A stretch of 24,545 nt of DNA from Gammaproteobacteria bacterium (GTDB taxonomy: Bacteria > Pseudomonadota > Gammaproteobacteria > DAOWEP01), in contig DAOWEP010000147.1 in NCBI GenBank assembly GCA_030638455.1, positions 1 to 24,545 on the forward strand, written 5' to 3'. Positions 1 to 7,944 of this stretch are shown here, piece by piece. The notes below the pieces were generated by a model that searched no databases, had not been told where the DNA came from, and saw only the letters and a list, made by a program, of their open reading frames with translations. Numbering within the stretch: position 1 is the first letter of the stretch; each line of letters begins with the position of its first letter. The translations under genes were made by a program, and so were the position numbers.

Positions 1-50
1 TCTCAAAAAGTTCTCTACACTTATTCGTGATGAGAACTTAACGAGAACTT
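1..50 (+). promoter_or_regulatory. lexA upstream repeat, probable LexA operator (GAAC-N7-GAAC)
   Basis: The bases just before lexA carry GAGAACTT twice, at 32-39 and 43-50, so GAAC recurs with an 11-bp period (GAAC-N7-GAAC). The inverse, AAGTTCTC, lies at 8-15, and the first bases of the window (TCTC at 1-4) fit a second inverted copy cut by the window edge. All four units are symmetric about position 23.5. GAAC-N7-GAAC (or GTTC-N7-GTTC) is the form of LexA box known in Alphaproteobacteria. The enterobacterial CTGT-N8-ACAG box is absent. Autoregulation by the adjacent LexA is inferred from position. Confidence 0.55.
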
Positions 51-55
51 TTGCC

Positions 56-685
56 ATGCTCTCCAAACGTGAACAAGACGCCTACGCATTTATTCGTGAC
101 TATATCGCTCAACACGAACAGGGGCCTCTACTGGATGAAATCGCCCAGGGACTGGGCATTCGCTCGCGCGGGGTAGCACACCGCTATGTGCAAAGCCTGG
201 CGCAAAAAGAACTCATTGAACTGGTGCCGGGCCGCCATCGCGGTATTCAACTACTCCATATTGAAAAAGACAACGAAACAACAACTACCCGTCACAATCC
301 TTCGGCAACCACGCTGCCACTACTCGGAAATATTGCAGCCGGTTTACCAATTGAGGCCATCCCGCATCAGGAAGAAATTGACCTGACCGAATTCTTCATG
401 GGCTCGAACCGTTTTGTATTAAAGGTTCAGGGCGAATCCATGATCGAGGCCGGCATTATGCCGGGGGATATGGTCATTGTTGAAAGCCGCAACCATGCAC
501 ACAACGGTGAAATTGTGGTGGCACTAATAGAAGGCGAAGATGCCACGCTCAAGCGGCTAAAGAACAATGGTAACGGCAGCGTTACCCTGATCCCGGAAAA
601 CAGCTCCATGCAACCCATGATCTTTGCAGCAGACCAGGTGCAGATTCAGGGTGTAGTGGTAGGCCAGATGCGCTCTTACCGATAG
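56..685 (+). CDS. lexA: LexA-type SOS repressor with S24 self-cleavage domain
   Basis: This is the repressor of the SOS DNA-damage response; RecA filaments on single-stranded DNA trigger its self-cleavage. Residues 1-67 form the winged helix-turn-helix DNA-binding domain, including the RSRGVAHRYV recognition region. A short polar linker (about 70-85) follows, then the S24 peptidase domain. The Ala95-Gly96 cleavage site (NIAAGLP), the catalytic Ser128 (QGESMI) and the catalytic Lys166 (ATLKRL) are all present, so the protein should be self-cleaving. At 209 residues it is close to the usual LexA length (about 200). The recognition region differs from E. coli LexA, which agrees with the non-enterobacterial repeat upstream. 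A Y-family polymerase lies downstream on the same strand. Confidence 0.93.
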   Translation: MLSKREQDAYAFIRDYIAQHEQGPLLDEIAQGLGIRSRGVAHRYVQSLAQKELIELVPGRHRGIQLLHIEKDNETTTTRHNPSATTLPLLGNIAAGLPIEAIPHQEEIDLTEFFMGSNRFVLKVQGESMIEAGIMPGDMVIVESRNHAHNGEIVVALIEGEDATLKRLKNNGNGSVTLIPENSSMQPMIFAADQVQIQGVVVGQMRSYR

Positions 686-731
686 CACTATTCCTAATCG
701 TCATTTCGAAAAACACAGGAGAAAGCCCGTC

Positions 732-818
732 ATGAATATTACTCAAGACCTCATCACCCTGCTGACCATTGTTTTATGTGTTCCAGTATTTTTGGGCGCG
801 TTATCTGCACTGGTATAA
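732..818 (+). CDS. possible 28-residue hydrophobic peptide
   Basis: This is a short reading frame between lexA and the polymerase gene, starting with ATG and preceded by a good Shine-Dalgarno (ACAGGAGAAAG, about 9 bases upstream). The product is 28 residues: a polar start (MNITQD) followed by one hydrophobic helix containing CVPVFLGALSAL, so it would be a single-pass membrane peptide. In many gammaproteobacteria a small SOS cell-division inhibitor sits next to lexA, but this peptide has no visible relation to SulA and no function is assigned. The ribosome-binding site and membrane-helix composition support it; its small size is the main doubt. Confidence 0.4.
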   Translation: MNITQDLITLLTIVLCVPVFLGALSALV

Positions 819-958
819 CGCCCCATAAAGAAAGAAAAAATAAAGGCAGACCAGGCATCTGGCTTCCCCATAATGTAATCACTACAGATAAAATCTAATA
901 CTGCGAAAAAACAGGCAATAGATTCGAGCCTGACCCCGATTTTCGTTTCCGTATAAAA

Positions 959-2254
959 ATGCCTGAAACTTTTTCAACAGCATGTCCGGTCTACTGGCCC
1001 CGCGCCATAATACTCATGGACATGAATGCGTTCTTTGCATCCATTGAACAGCGTGACTTTCCGAGCCTGCAAAACAAACCGGTAGCCATTACCAATGGCG
1101 AAGCAGGTTCTACTATTATTACCTGTTCCTATGAAGCACGTGCATTCGGCATCCATACCGGCATGTCGATTTACAGGGCACGCGAACTGTGCCCACATGT
1201 TATTCAGCGTTCTACCCGCCCAAAGGAATATGCACGGGTTTCTATTGCCATTATGCGTGCACTGGAAGATATCAGCCCAGACATCGAGGTATTTTCTGTT
1301 GATGAGGCATTTCTGGATGTTACTCATTGCCAGAAGTTGCATGGCACACCCTTGCGCATGGGGCGCATGGTCAAACAAAAGGTCGTCGAGGTTTCCGGCC
1401 TGCCCTGCTCTGTAGGTATTAGCGGCGACAAGACCACCGCCAAGTTCGCGGCAAAACTTGTCAAGCCGGATGGGCTGACCATCATCCCGCCGTGGGAAGC
1501 ACGCGAACGTCTGCAACATGAACCGACCACCGCACTATGCGGCATCGCCGAAGGCATTGGCAGTTTTCTTGCCCAGCATGGCGCTTATCATTGTGGCGAT
1601 GTAGGCAAACTACCTATCAGCGTACTGGCACGGCGCTTCGGTAACCTGGGCCGACGAATCTGGCTCATGTGCCAGGGAGAAGATCCCGACAAGATTCATA
1701 TGGAAGTAGCTGCACCCAAGTCATTGGGTCATGGCAAGGTTGTGCCACCGGGCACCTGCAAACAGAATATTATCCTGACCTATCTCCTGCACATGAGCGA
1801 GAAAGTAGCTGCTCGCCTGCGCAAACACCGGCTGGAGGCCCGGCATTACTTTATTGGCCTGCGACTACAGGGAGGATGGATTGGAGACAAGCTCCGACTT
1901 GCAACGCCCAGCAATAATGGTGATGCCATATTCCGGCTATGTAACTTTATAGTAGAACACCACTGGCATGGTGAAGTAATCAAACAGGTACAGGTGACCG
2001 CACTGGATCCACAACCCGTACGACAACAAATGGAACTGTTTGACGAACACGATTCCTTGCAAAATAAAAATCTGGACAACACACAAGGCAAAGTAGATAA
2101 AAAGGCAAGACAGGAGATTGCCGAGGCAATGGATCAGGTCAACCAGCGTTATGGTGAATTCACACTGGCGCCCGCACGGTTGCTAAACCGCTCCTCCATG
2201 CCCAATGTGATTGCACCCGCCTGGAAACCAGACGGGCACCGCAAGACGGTTTAA
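959..2254 (+). CDS. Y-family translesion DNA polymerase (DinB/Pol IV-like)
   Basis: This error-prone polymerase copies damaged templates during the SOS response. The catalytic carboxylates are visible: Asp21 in MDMNAFFASIE and Asp115-Glu116 in SVDEAFLD. A palm/fingers region with Y-family motifs (SYEARAFGI, PCSVGIS) follows. The thumb/HhH region (about 190-225) is divergent. A little-finger domain (about 260-350) comes next, then QQMELFD at 356-362, which fits a beta-clamp binding peptide. At 431 residues it is longer than E. coli Pol IV (351) because of the tail after the clamp motif. The start is the only one that keeps the first beta strand (RAIILMD), although no Shine-Dalgarno is evident. 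Position after lexA suggests SOS control, but no second LexA-type repeat lies in front of it. Confidence 0.88.
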   Translation: MPETFSTACPVYWPRAIILMDMNAFFASIEQRDFPSLQNKPVAITNGEAGSTIITCSYEARAFGIHTGMSIYRARELCPHVIQRSTRPKEYARVSIAIMRALEDISPDIEVFSVDEAFLDVTHCQKLHGTPLRMGRMVKQKVVEVSGLPCSVGISGDKTTAKFAAKLVKPDGLTIIPPWEARERLQHEPTTALCGIAEGIGSFLAQHGAYHCGDVGKLPISVLARRFGNLGRRIWLMCQGEDPDKIHMEVAAPKSLGHGKVVPPGTCKQNIILTYLLHMSEKVAARLRKHRLEARHYFIGLRLQGGWIGDKLRLATPSNNGDAIFRLCNFIVEHHWHGEVIKQVQVTALDPQPVRQQMELFDEHDSLQNKNLDNTQGKVDKKARQEIAEAMDQVNQRYGEFTLAPARLLNRSSMPNVIAPAWKPDGHRKTV

Positions 2255-2269
2255 AGGCGACCTGAAGAT

Positions 2270-2302
2270 TTAATGACTGCTAACATCCTATTATGTCATT
2301 AA
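2270..2302. terminator. AT-rich inverted repeat between converging genes
   Basis: TTAATGAC and GTCATTAA are separated by 17 bases, lying between the ends of the converging polymerase and hemerythrin genes. The arms are perfect over 8 bp but AT-rich, and no clean T-run follows, so it is at best a weak terminator. Confidence 0.25.
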
Positions 2303-2362
2303 TTGTTCAAGAAGTTACATAATCTATGCTTTCTATATTTTTTTGTTCTTTAAGATAACAAT

Positions 2363-2836
2363 TTATTTTTTACCCAACAGGGAGTCTTTTGCATTCTTGA
2401 AAAATGTCCTGATAGAGTGGTTATCAGCTTTGCCGCTGGCAATGAGTTCTTCGAGATTATGCAAGCGTGCATCATGAGTTTTGAAATGAATTGAGAACCA
2501 GTCATTAAGTTTGTTTTTTAATTGCTGTTCATCGAATTTTTCAGATGTTTCAAGTTCATCTGTAATATCACGAATATCATCTAGCAAATTCAGATGATCA
2601 ATATGATGCTCCTGATATTGATCATAACCGTATTTCTCCATCATATTCTCTTCAAGCATAAAATGAGCATAGATCGCACCGTAGATATCATTTAAGCTAT
2701 CGATTAACTTATCCTTATCAGTCTTATTTATAAGAGCCCCATAAAAAGAGTTAATTAATGCAACTAATTCCTGATGATCGTAATCAATACCGGAAATACC
2801 GGTTTCAAATTCTTTGCGCCATTCAACTAAAGACAT
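2363..2836 (-). CDS. bacteriohemerythrin (soluble, single domain)
   Basis: This is a small non-heme di-iron protein that binds O2 and, in some homologues, NO. All expected iron ligands can be placed: His21, His58, Glu62 (HFMLE), His77 and His81 (HHIDH), His117 and Asp122 (HFKTHD). The N-terminus (SLVEWRKEFETGI) is the standard one for the family. There is no signal peptide or membrane segment, so it is cytoplasmic. It has 157 residues; the tail of about 25 residues past the four-helix bundle is slightly longer than usual. It sits alone at the edge of the nir cluster with a possible FNR-type half box upstream, which would suit a role in low oxygen or NO scavenging. That role is inferred. Confidence 0.9.
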   Translation of the reverse strand: MSLVEWRKEFETGISGIDYDHQELVALINSFYGALINKTDKDKLIDSLNDIYGAIYAHFMLEENMMEKYGYDQYQEHHIDHLNLLDDIRDITDELETSEKFDEQQLKNKLNDWFSIHFKTHDARLHNLEELIASGKADNHSIRTFFKNAKDSLLGKK

Positions 2837-2896
2837 GATCAGAATCCTCTACATATATATCATTAACAAGATAGCATAAATAGTTAAGTACGGAAT

Positions 2897-2910
2897 TTGA
2901 TATTAAGACA
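2897..2910 (-). promoter_or_regulatory. possible FNR/DNR-type box before the hemerythrin gene
   Basis: Read on the minus strand this is TGTCT-TAAT-ATCAA: one perfect FNR/DNR half site and one poor one. A TATGCT -10 candidate lies at 2873-2878, about 28 bases from the box centre, which is the class II spacing. The degenerate second half keeps confidence low. Confidence 0.3.
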
Positions 2911-3041
2911 GGTTGTTGTTTTATTTTAAATGTCCGCTTAAGCTGCAAATCGATGGTTCCAATAATATATTACCGGCCATATTATGGTTACGATCTTAAC
3001 CTTATTTTGCTTTCATGCACACTTCCTCTTAGCGCATCATC

Positions 3042-4589
3042 TCAGTGACTGGTACCACTGGAACGATTGATCTTGTTATATACGTTGTATTTTCCAGAAG
3101 GCTTTTTCATCGGGATGCGTTTTATCTCTTCCAGTGTTTTTGCATCGTAGATCACCAGTGCCCCATCCATATCCCAGATACTTAACAGCGCATAGCGTCC
3201 ATAACGGTCAAACTCAACATGCGCCGCTGTCTTACCCGGCTCTGGCCGCAAGGTCTTTACGATCTCCAGAGTACGCTTGTCGATAACATGTACTGCGTCC
3301 TTGTTCGGGCCAAAAAATACATCTACCCATGCATAGGGTGTTTTCTCGTGGCTACGCATGAAAAATCCGGGGCCCAGTGTTTTTATGCGCTTGATGGTCT
3401 TCCAGCTTTCCATATCAATCACGCTGACCTCACCCTTTTGCAGGTTGGGGGTTGCAAATACGGAACGTCCATTGTACTCCCAGGTTATACCGGAGCCCAG
3501 ATGTGGCAGACCGGTCAGATCAAGATCAGCCACCTTGCGACGTAGATCCAGGTCTACTACCTGGCCAGTTTTGGCATTACGTGCCGCACCCATCAAGTGA
3601 GTGTAGGACTGGTCAAACAGAAAGTCATCCAGATAATCATCCAGAAGAATCTGCCTTACAGGAAAAGGACTGTCATCTATAAAACCTTCTTCACTTCGGT
3701 AATCATGCACCCACCCCTTGTACACTGGATCATGGTCATCAGTGTAATAAATTTCCCATACTTCGGGTATATCTTTTAACGCGGCGATAAAACTCTCGCG
3801 GGGTGCGGCGTCATAAACAGCACTGACGCGCGATGTCTTTCCTTGCTTGCCCTTCACAGGAATCACCTTGCTCAGACTCATATCCGATGCATTTAAAACT
3901 ACAAGTGTGTGCGGCAGATAATTCCCTACAATAATATAACGCCCGTCACTGGAAACGGCCGCATTACGAGTATTGATACCCGCGCGGATCTCCGCGACTA
4001 TTTTCAGATTATAAATATCATATTTACTGATCCAGCCATCTCGTGATGCAAAATAAACATAACGACCATCGGGTGAATACTTTGGACCACCATGCAGGGC
4101 AAACCGCGTCTTGAACCGATGAATGGGTTCCAGCTTGTCGCCATCCAGCACGGTTGCATGGTGGTCTCCAAGTTCAACCACAATAAACAGGTTCATCAGG
4201 TCGGCCTTGAAGACGGGCTTATCGCCCAGACTGCCGGCCTTATGATGAATAACATGGGAGGCCTTTATCTCCTTTGTACCCCACGCAGGGATTTCTTTCA
4301 AAGGCGTATAGACATACTCTACTAGTGCTTCAATTTCTTCAGATGTTAACTTTCCTTCGAATGCCGGCATTTGTGTGGCTGGCCTGCCGTTTTGAATGGT
4401 CTTGACCGCATTCTTTTTACGCAGGCGTTTCAGGTTTTCTGGTAACAGTGCCGGGCCGATACTACCGAGCCGACCCATTCCATGGCAGATCTCGCAATTC
4501 TGTTTATAGAGTACATTCGGATCAGTCTGTCCTGCCAGTGCGACATTGGATGCAACCAGAAATAAAGGCAATAATAAAATAATACGCAT
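3042..4589 (-). CDS. nirN: NirN, c-type cytochrome with heme d1-binding propeller
   Basis: NirN is a periplasmic relative of NirS that oxidises dihydro-heme d1 and helps pass finished heme d1 to the reductase. The signal peptide is clear (about 1-19, ending VALAG). A class I heme c domain follows with Cys32-Cys35-His36 and a likely Met74 axial ligand (TQMPAFEG). Residues from about 120 form an eight-bladed d1-type propeller with repeating (S)PDGRY and YDAKTLEEI blade motifs. The NirS signatures HPG(R/P)GAN and LHDG are missing, which separates it from nitrite reductase. At 515 residues it matches NirN. It is last in the d1 operon, 77 bases after nirJ, as in the Pseudomonas order where nirN closes the cluster. 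Confidence 0.87.
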   Translation of the reverse strand: MRIILLLPLFLVASNVALAGQTDPNVLYKQNCEICHGMGRLGSIGPALLPENLKRLRKKNAVKTIQNGRPATQMPAFEGKLTSEEIEALVEYVYTPLKEIPAWGTKEIKASHVIHHKAGSLGDKPVFKADLMNLFIVVELGDHHATVLDGDKLEPIHRFKTRFALHGGPKYSPDGRYVYFASRDGWISKYDIYNLKIVAEIRAGINTRNAAVSSDGRYIIVGNYLPHTLVVLNASDMSLSKVIPVKGKQGKTSRVSAVYDAAPRESFIAALKDIPEVWEIYYTDDHDPVYKGWVHDYRSEEGFIDDSPFPVRQILLDDYLDDFLFDQSYTHLMGAARNAKTGQVVDLDLRRKVADLDLTGLPHLGSGITWEYNGRSVFATPNLQKGEVSVIDMESWKTIKRIKTLGPGFFMRSHEKTPYAWVDVFFGPNKDAVHVIDKRTLEIVKTLRPEPGKTAAHVEFDRYGRYALLSIWDMDGALVIYDAKTLEEIKRIPMKKPSGKYNVYNKINRSSGTSH

Positions 4590-4666
4590 GCGAATTTTTA
4601 TGGCTCTCCAGGAAAATTAAATATATGAAAATATCTTACTGTGCTTACATTAAAAACCCGACTAAA

Positions 4667-5863
4667 TCAGGCGCGTTTTTTATTTTTTGAATACGGAGTA
4701 AGTTTAACTCTTTCGCCTGCACCTGACACACCTATTTCTTCATCTGTCAAATAACAGCCAGGGTCTTCTGCCCACAGATCATCTGTAAGTTGATGGGCGC
4801 GTACACGAGTATTGCCACCACAAATATTAAGAAATTTACATTGACCGCAACGACCGGTAACCGGACGAGGGTTAGACTTGAGCCCGGCCATTAATGGATC
4901 AGATGTGTCCTGCCAGATTTCGGAGAACTTGCGCTCACGCACATTACCCAGAGGATAGTGCCACCAGAAGGTATCGGGATGAACGATACCGAGGTTATCA
5001 ATATTAGAGATATTCACGCCTGATGAGTTTCCGCCCCACTGGGTAAGCTTGGCGTGCATATGATCGACCATATCCGGAAAATGTTCTTTGACCCAATGCA
5101 GCAGATAAACACCATCGGCATCATTATTGCCGGTTACAAACTCTTTTTGAATTCCTTTCTTAACATATTCAAGACTGGTCTCAAACAGAAGATCCATTGC
5201 CTCTCTGGTTGATTTCATGACCGCATCATCTTTTCTGTTTTTATTGCCACGCCCGGCATAGTTGAGATGGGAAAGATAAAACTTGTCTATGCCTTCATCC
5301 TGCATCAGTTGCAACAACTCAGGGAACTCATGGGCATTGTCCTGGGTCATGGTAAAACGCAACCCTACCTTTATCCCTTCATCCTTACACAGGCGTATCC
5401 CATGCATGGATGCATCATATGCCCCCTGTTTGCGGCGAAACATATCATGAGTCTCCCGCATTCCGTCAATACTGACTCCTACATAGTCATACCCTACAGC
5501 AGCGATTTGCTTGATATTAGTTTCATCAATCAGGGTGCCGTTTGAAGATAGTCCCACATAAAAGCCCATGTCTTTGGCGCGATGTGAGATTTCGAATATG
5601 TCCGGACGCAATAGAGGTTCACCACCGGATAGAATAAGCACTGGCACACCAAATTCCTTAAGGTCATCCATCACTGTGAACACTTCATCCGTCGATAGCT
5701 CTCCTTCAAAATCCTTGTCCGCAGAAATTGAATAACAGTGTTTACAGGTCAGGTTGCAACGTCGGATCAGGTTCCAGATCACAACCGGTCCTGACGGGTT
5801 CCGCTTTGGCCCGAGTGGTGTTGGGTTTACCAACTCATTCATATATTGGCTAACTCGAAACAT
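4667..5863 (-). CDS. nirJ: NirJ, radical SAM protein of heme d1 synthesis
   Basis: NirJ acts on 12,18-didecarboxysiroheme, removing two propionate side chains on the way to the oxo groups of heme d1. The radical SAM cluster motif is Cys36-x3-Cys40-x2-Cys43 (CNLTCKHC), and the SAM-binding GGEP lies at about 80-83. The C-terminal region carries a SPASM-like cysteine set (CGQCKFLNICGG, then GCYLT) for a second Fe-S cluster. At 398 residues it is the usual NirJ length. It lies between nirH and nirN in the standard order, 29 bases after nirH. The homologue AhbC of the alternative heme pathway is similar, but the gene context supports NirJ. Confidence 0.93.
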   Translation of the reverse strand: MFRVSQYMNELVNPTPLGPKRNPSGPVVIWNLIRRCNLTCKHCYSISADKDFEGELSTDEVFTVMDDLKEFGVPVLILSGGEPLLRPDIFEISHRAKDMGFYVGLSSNGTLIDETNIKQIAAVGYDYVGVSIDGMRETHDMFRRKQGAYDASMHGIRLCKDEGIKVGLRFTMTQDNAHEFPELLQLMQDEGIDKFYLSHLNYAGRGNKNRKDDAVMKSTREAMDLLFETSLEYVKKGIQKEFVTGNNDADGVYLLHWVKEHFPDMVDHMHAKLTQWGGNSSGVNISNIDNLGIVHPDTFWWHYPLGNVRERKFSEIWQDTSDPLMAGLKSNPRPVTGRCGQCKFLNICGGNTRVRAHQLTDDLWAEDPGCYLTDEEIGVSGAGERVKLTPYSKNKKRA

Positions 5864-5892
5864 TTGTCACCTTCATCTGAATTAATAAATCT

Positions 5893-6420
5893 CTACTGAT
5901 CTTTGTTTATCAACCGTAAGCCACTCTTCTTAAGAATCCGCGTACTGAACAATACCTCAGAACCCAGATTATCATCTCCCAGCAATTCTGCTATCTTGCC
6001 TACCAACTCCATAGCCTCATCATGCTCTCTAGCATGCACCATGGCAAACAGGTTATAGGGCCATTCCGGTAAATGGCGTGGTCGCTGATAGCAATGGCTT
6101 ACAAATTCCAGCGCACCTACTTTCTGGCCCAGCTCATGAATTTTTTCATCTGGTACATTCCATACCGTCATGCCATTTGCCCTGTAGCCAAGCCGGTAAT
6201 GATTGGGCACTGCGCCAATACGACGGATAACGCCTGCATCCTGCATACGTTCAAGCCGCTGCCTGACTTCCAATGCGGTTATCCCTATTTCATCGGCAAT
6301 TATATTATAAGGGCGAGGGTCTAAAGGCATGCCTTTTTGAGTGGCGACAATCAACCGCCTGTCCACATCATCAATAATACTTTCTGACACGGCCTCCTGT
6401 GATCCTGTTGCAGTGCTCAT
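5893..6420 (-). CDS. nirH: NirH, siroheme decarboxylase subunit
   Basis: This is a Lrp/AsnC-like protein that, together with NirD, NirL and NirG, decarboxylates siroheme to 12,18-didecarboxysiroheme. An N-terminal winged helix-turn-helix (about 15-70, with RRIGAVPNH) precedes a ferredoxin-like domain. The latter contains the family signature RPRHLPEWPYNLF, also seen in NirL, which contributes to the substrate site. It has 175 residues and starts 3 bases after nirG. The Lrp fold serves catalysis here, so it should not be called a transcription regulator. Assignment as H rather than L rests on gene order, since the two are close paralogues. Confidence 0.87.
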   Translation of the reverse strand: MSTATGSQEAVSESIIDDVDRRLIVATQKGMPLDPRPYNIIADEIGITALEVRQRLERMQDAGVIRRIGAVPNHYRLGYRANGMTVWNVPDEKIHELGQKVGALEFVSHCYQRPRHLPEWPYNLFAMVHAREHDEAMELVGKIAELLGDDNLGSEVLFSTRILKKSGLRLINKDQ

Positions 6421-6423
6421 GAC

Positions 6424-6873
6424 CTAAACAGCAAATTGCAGGTTAACAAAATACTCTTCCAGTTTGGGCATGTTATATACCTTAATACCGGTCAAGACCT
6501 CAATCTTCTCGATCACCGCCTCTATCTCACCAATATCTTCTGTCGCAATCACGAACCACATATTGAAATCATGATCACGCTGGTAATTATGCGCAACTTC
6601 CGAAAACTGGTTAACCTGTTCCGCAACAGAATCAAACTGATCAGGCGGCACCTTCATGGCCGCAAGTGTAAACGCACCACCAAACCGCTCTATCTGGAAC
6701 ATAGGGCCAAAGCGGGTCAGCACGCCTTCATCAAGCATTGATTGCAGGCGTGAGATCAACTCTGATTCAGTGGTGCCAAGGCTTTCTGCAGCATCACGAT
6801 AAGGGTATTCAGTAAGAGGAAACCCTTTTTGCAGGGTATTGATAATATTACGATCAAGCGAATCAAACTGCAT
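6424..6873 (-). CDS. nirG: NirG, siroheme decarboxylase subunit
   Basis: This is the second short Lrp-like subunit of the siroheme decarboxylase set. It has a winged helix at about 10-55 and a C-terminal domain with the HNYQRDHDFNMWFV signature shared with NirD. The ATG chosen gives 149 residues, the usual NirG size (MQFDSLDRNIINTL), and begins one base after the nirL stop. A GTG 15 bases upstream would give a 14-base overlap and five extra residues (MAPDS); it cannot be excluded because neither start has a strong Shine-Dalgarno. Identity as G rather than D is taken from gene order. Confidence 0.87.
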   Translation of the reverse strand: MQFDSLDRNIINTLQKGFPLTEYPYRDAAESLGTTESELISRLQSMLDEGVLTRFGPMFQIERFGGAFTLAAMKVPPDQFDSVAEQVNQFSEVAHNYQRDHDFNMWFVIATEDIGEIEAVIEKIEVLTGIKVYNMPKLEEYFVNLQFAV

Positions 6874-6874
6874 G

Positions 6875-7465
6875 CTATCGGGTGCCACTTACTATTTTAG
6901 TGAAAGCAAATGATTCTGCTAATTCTGATTTTACACTATCCGAGATTGATGCTTCCGGTTGATAGACTGCACCACGTTGCTTGAAGCAGCGACGACTAAA
7001 TAGAACTTGATGCTTATATTCTATTTTACACTTGCCGATCATTTCATCGAGGTTTTGCATTGCCTCTTCACGACTATGCCCATGGATCATACAAAACAGA
7101 TTATAAGGCCAGTCCGGCAAACAGCGGGGGCGGCGATAACATAAGGTTATAAATTCAAACTGGCTCATGCAGCGACCCATTTCACTAACCTTTTCATCCG
7201 GCACATCCCACACTACCATAGCATTTGCCCGGTAACCCAGTTCACGATGCCGGACGATTACACCCATACGCCTGATACAACCTGTCTGCTGCATTTTTTG
7301 TAATCGGGCAATGACTTCTTCTTCAGCAATTCCTGCCTGCTCACCCAGACTTTGATAGGGTCGCGAACAAATAGGCAAGCCAGACTGTATCAAGCCAACC
7401 AGTGCCTTGTCCTGCTCATCAAGCAGCTGCACCCCGTCCTTATCTGGTTGCTGAACTTTCTTCAT
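6875..7465 (-). CDS. nirL: NirL, siroheme decarboxylase subunit
   Basis: This is a long-type Lrp-like subunit paralogous to NirH, with winged helix (about 20-80, CIRRMGVIVRH) and the RPRCLPDWPYNLF signature. The chosen ATG overlaps the nirD stop as ATGA, the classic sign of translational coupling. A GTG two codons upstream is the alternative. At about 196 residues it is longer than NirH because the tail extends some 20 residues past the conserved fold. It acts in the cytoplasm with NirD, NirG and NirH on siroheme. Confidence 0.87.
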   Translation of the reverse strand: MKKVQQPDKDGVQLLDEQDKALVGLIQSGLPICSRPYQSLGEQAGIAEEEVIARLQKMQQTGCIRRMGVIVRHRELGYRANAMVVWDVPDEKVSEMGRCMSQFEFITLCYRRPRCLPDWPYNLFCMIHGHSREEAMQNLDEMIGKCKIEYKHQVLFSRRCFKQRGAVYQPEASISDSVKSELAESFAFTKIVSGTR

Positions 7466-7917
7466 GTCCACTGCAGGTTAAACCCCAGGTCAATATGATA
7501 ATCCTCAAGCAAAGGTAACGACATAACTTTATAGCCCGTACCTGCTTCAATATCTTGTAGCACTGTTTGCAAATGCTGATCATCAGTAGCCGTCAGGACA
7601 AACCAGAGATTGAAATCATGCTCTCGCTCGTAGTTATGGTTTACCTCAACATAACCACTTACCATATCAGCAACCTTTTCTAGCTCATCTTCAGGCACGG
7701 ACATGGCAGCCAGGGTACTTACTCCAATACGGTTGGGTGTAAATACCGCACCCACCCGGCTGATGGCTTTCTGTTTATGTAATTTATCCAGTGTCTCGAT
7801 AATAAATTCCTCACTAACATCCAGACGTGAAGCGATCTCGGCATAGGGCCTGGCTGTTAGTGGAAAATTGTGCTGAAACTCATTCAGCAGCCGTTTTTCG
7901 ATTAAAGTAAGGTTCAT
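7462..7917 (-). CDS. nirD: NirD, siroheme decarboxylase subunit
   Basis: This is the first of the four separate siroheme decarboxylase genes. In some species D and L are fused, but not here. The start chosen is the ATG giving MNLTLIEKRLLNEF, 151 residues, the normal NirD length. A GTG 15 bases upstream is possible. An N-terminal winged helix (about 5-55, ISRVGAVF) is followed by the ferredoxin-like domain with HNYEREHDFNLWFV, whose histidines are implicated in decarboxylation in the family. The gene begins 27 bases after nirF and overlaps nirL by 4 bases. Confidence 0.87.
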   Translation of the reverse strand: MNLTLIEKRLLNEFQHNFPLTARPYAEIASRLDVSEEFIIETLDKLHKQKAISRVGAVFTPNRIGVSTLAAMSVPEDELEKVADMVSGYVEVNHNYEREHDFNLWFVLTATDDQHLQTVLQDIEAGTGYKVMSLPLLEDYHIDLGFNLQWT

Positions 7918-7944
7918 GTATCTATCCAGCACACCTATTCATAG

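Noticed and set aside
930..950. Sequence GAGCCTGACCCCGATTTT as a mobile-element end
   Set aside because: It resembles a motif often seen near small transposons in gammaproteobacteria, but no second copy, repeat or transposase is present.
974..1519. 181-residue minus-strand frame inside the polymerase gene
   Set aside because: It is fully antisense to a gene with clear catalytic motifs and has no recognisable domain.
5893..7917. Four Lrp/AsnC transcription regulators in a row
   Set aside because: The WPYNLF and HNYxRxHDFNxWFV signatures and the gene order identify siroheme decarboxylase subunits.
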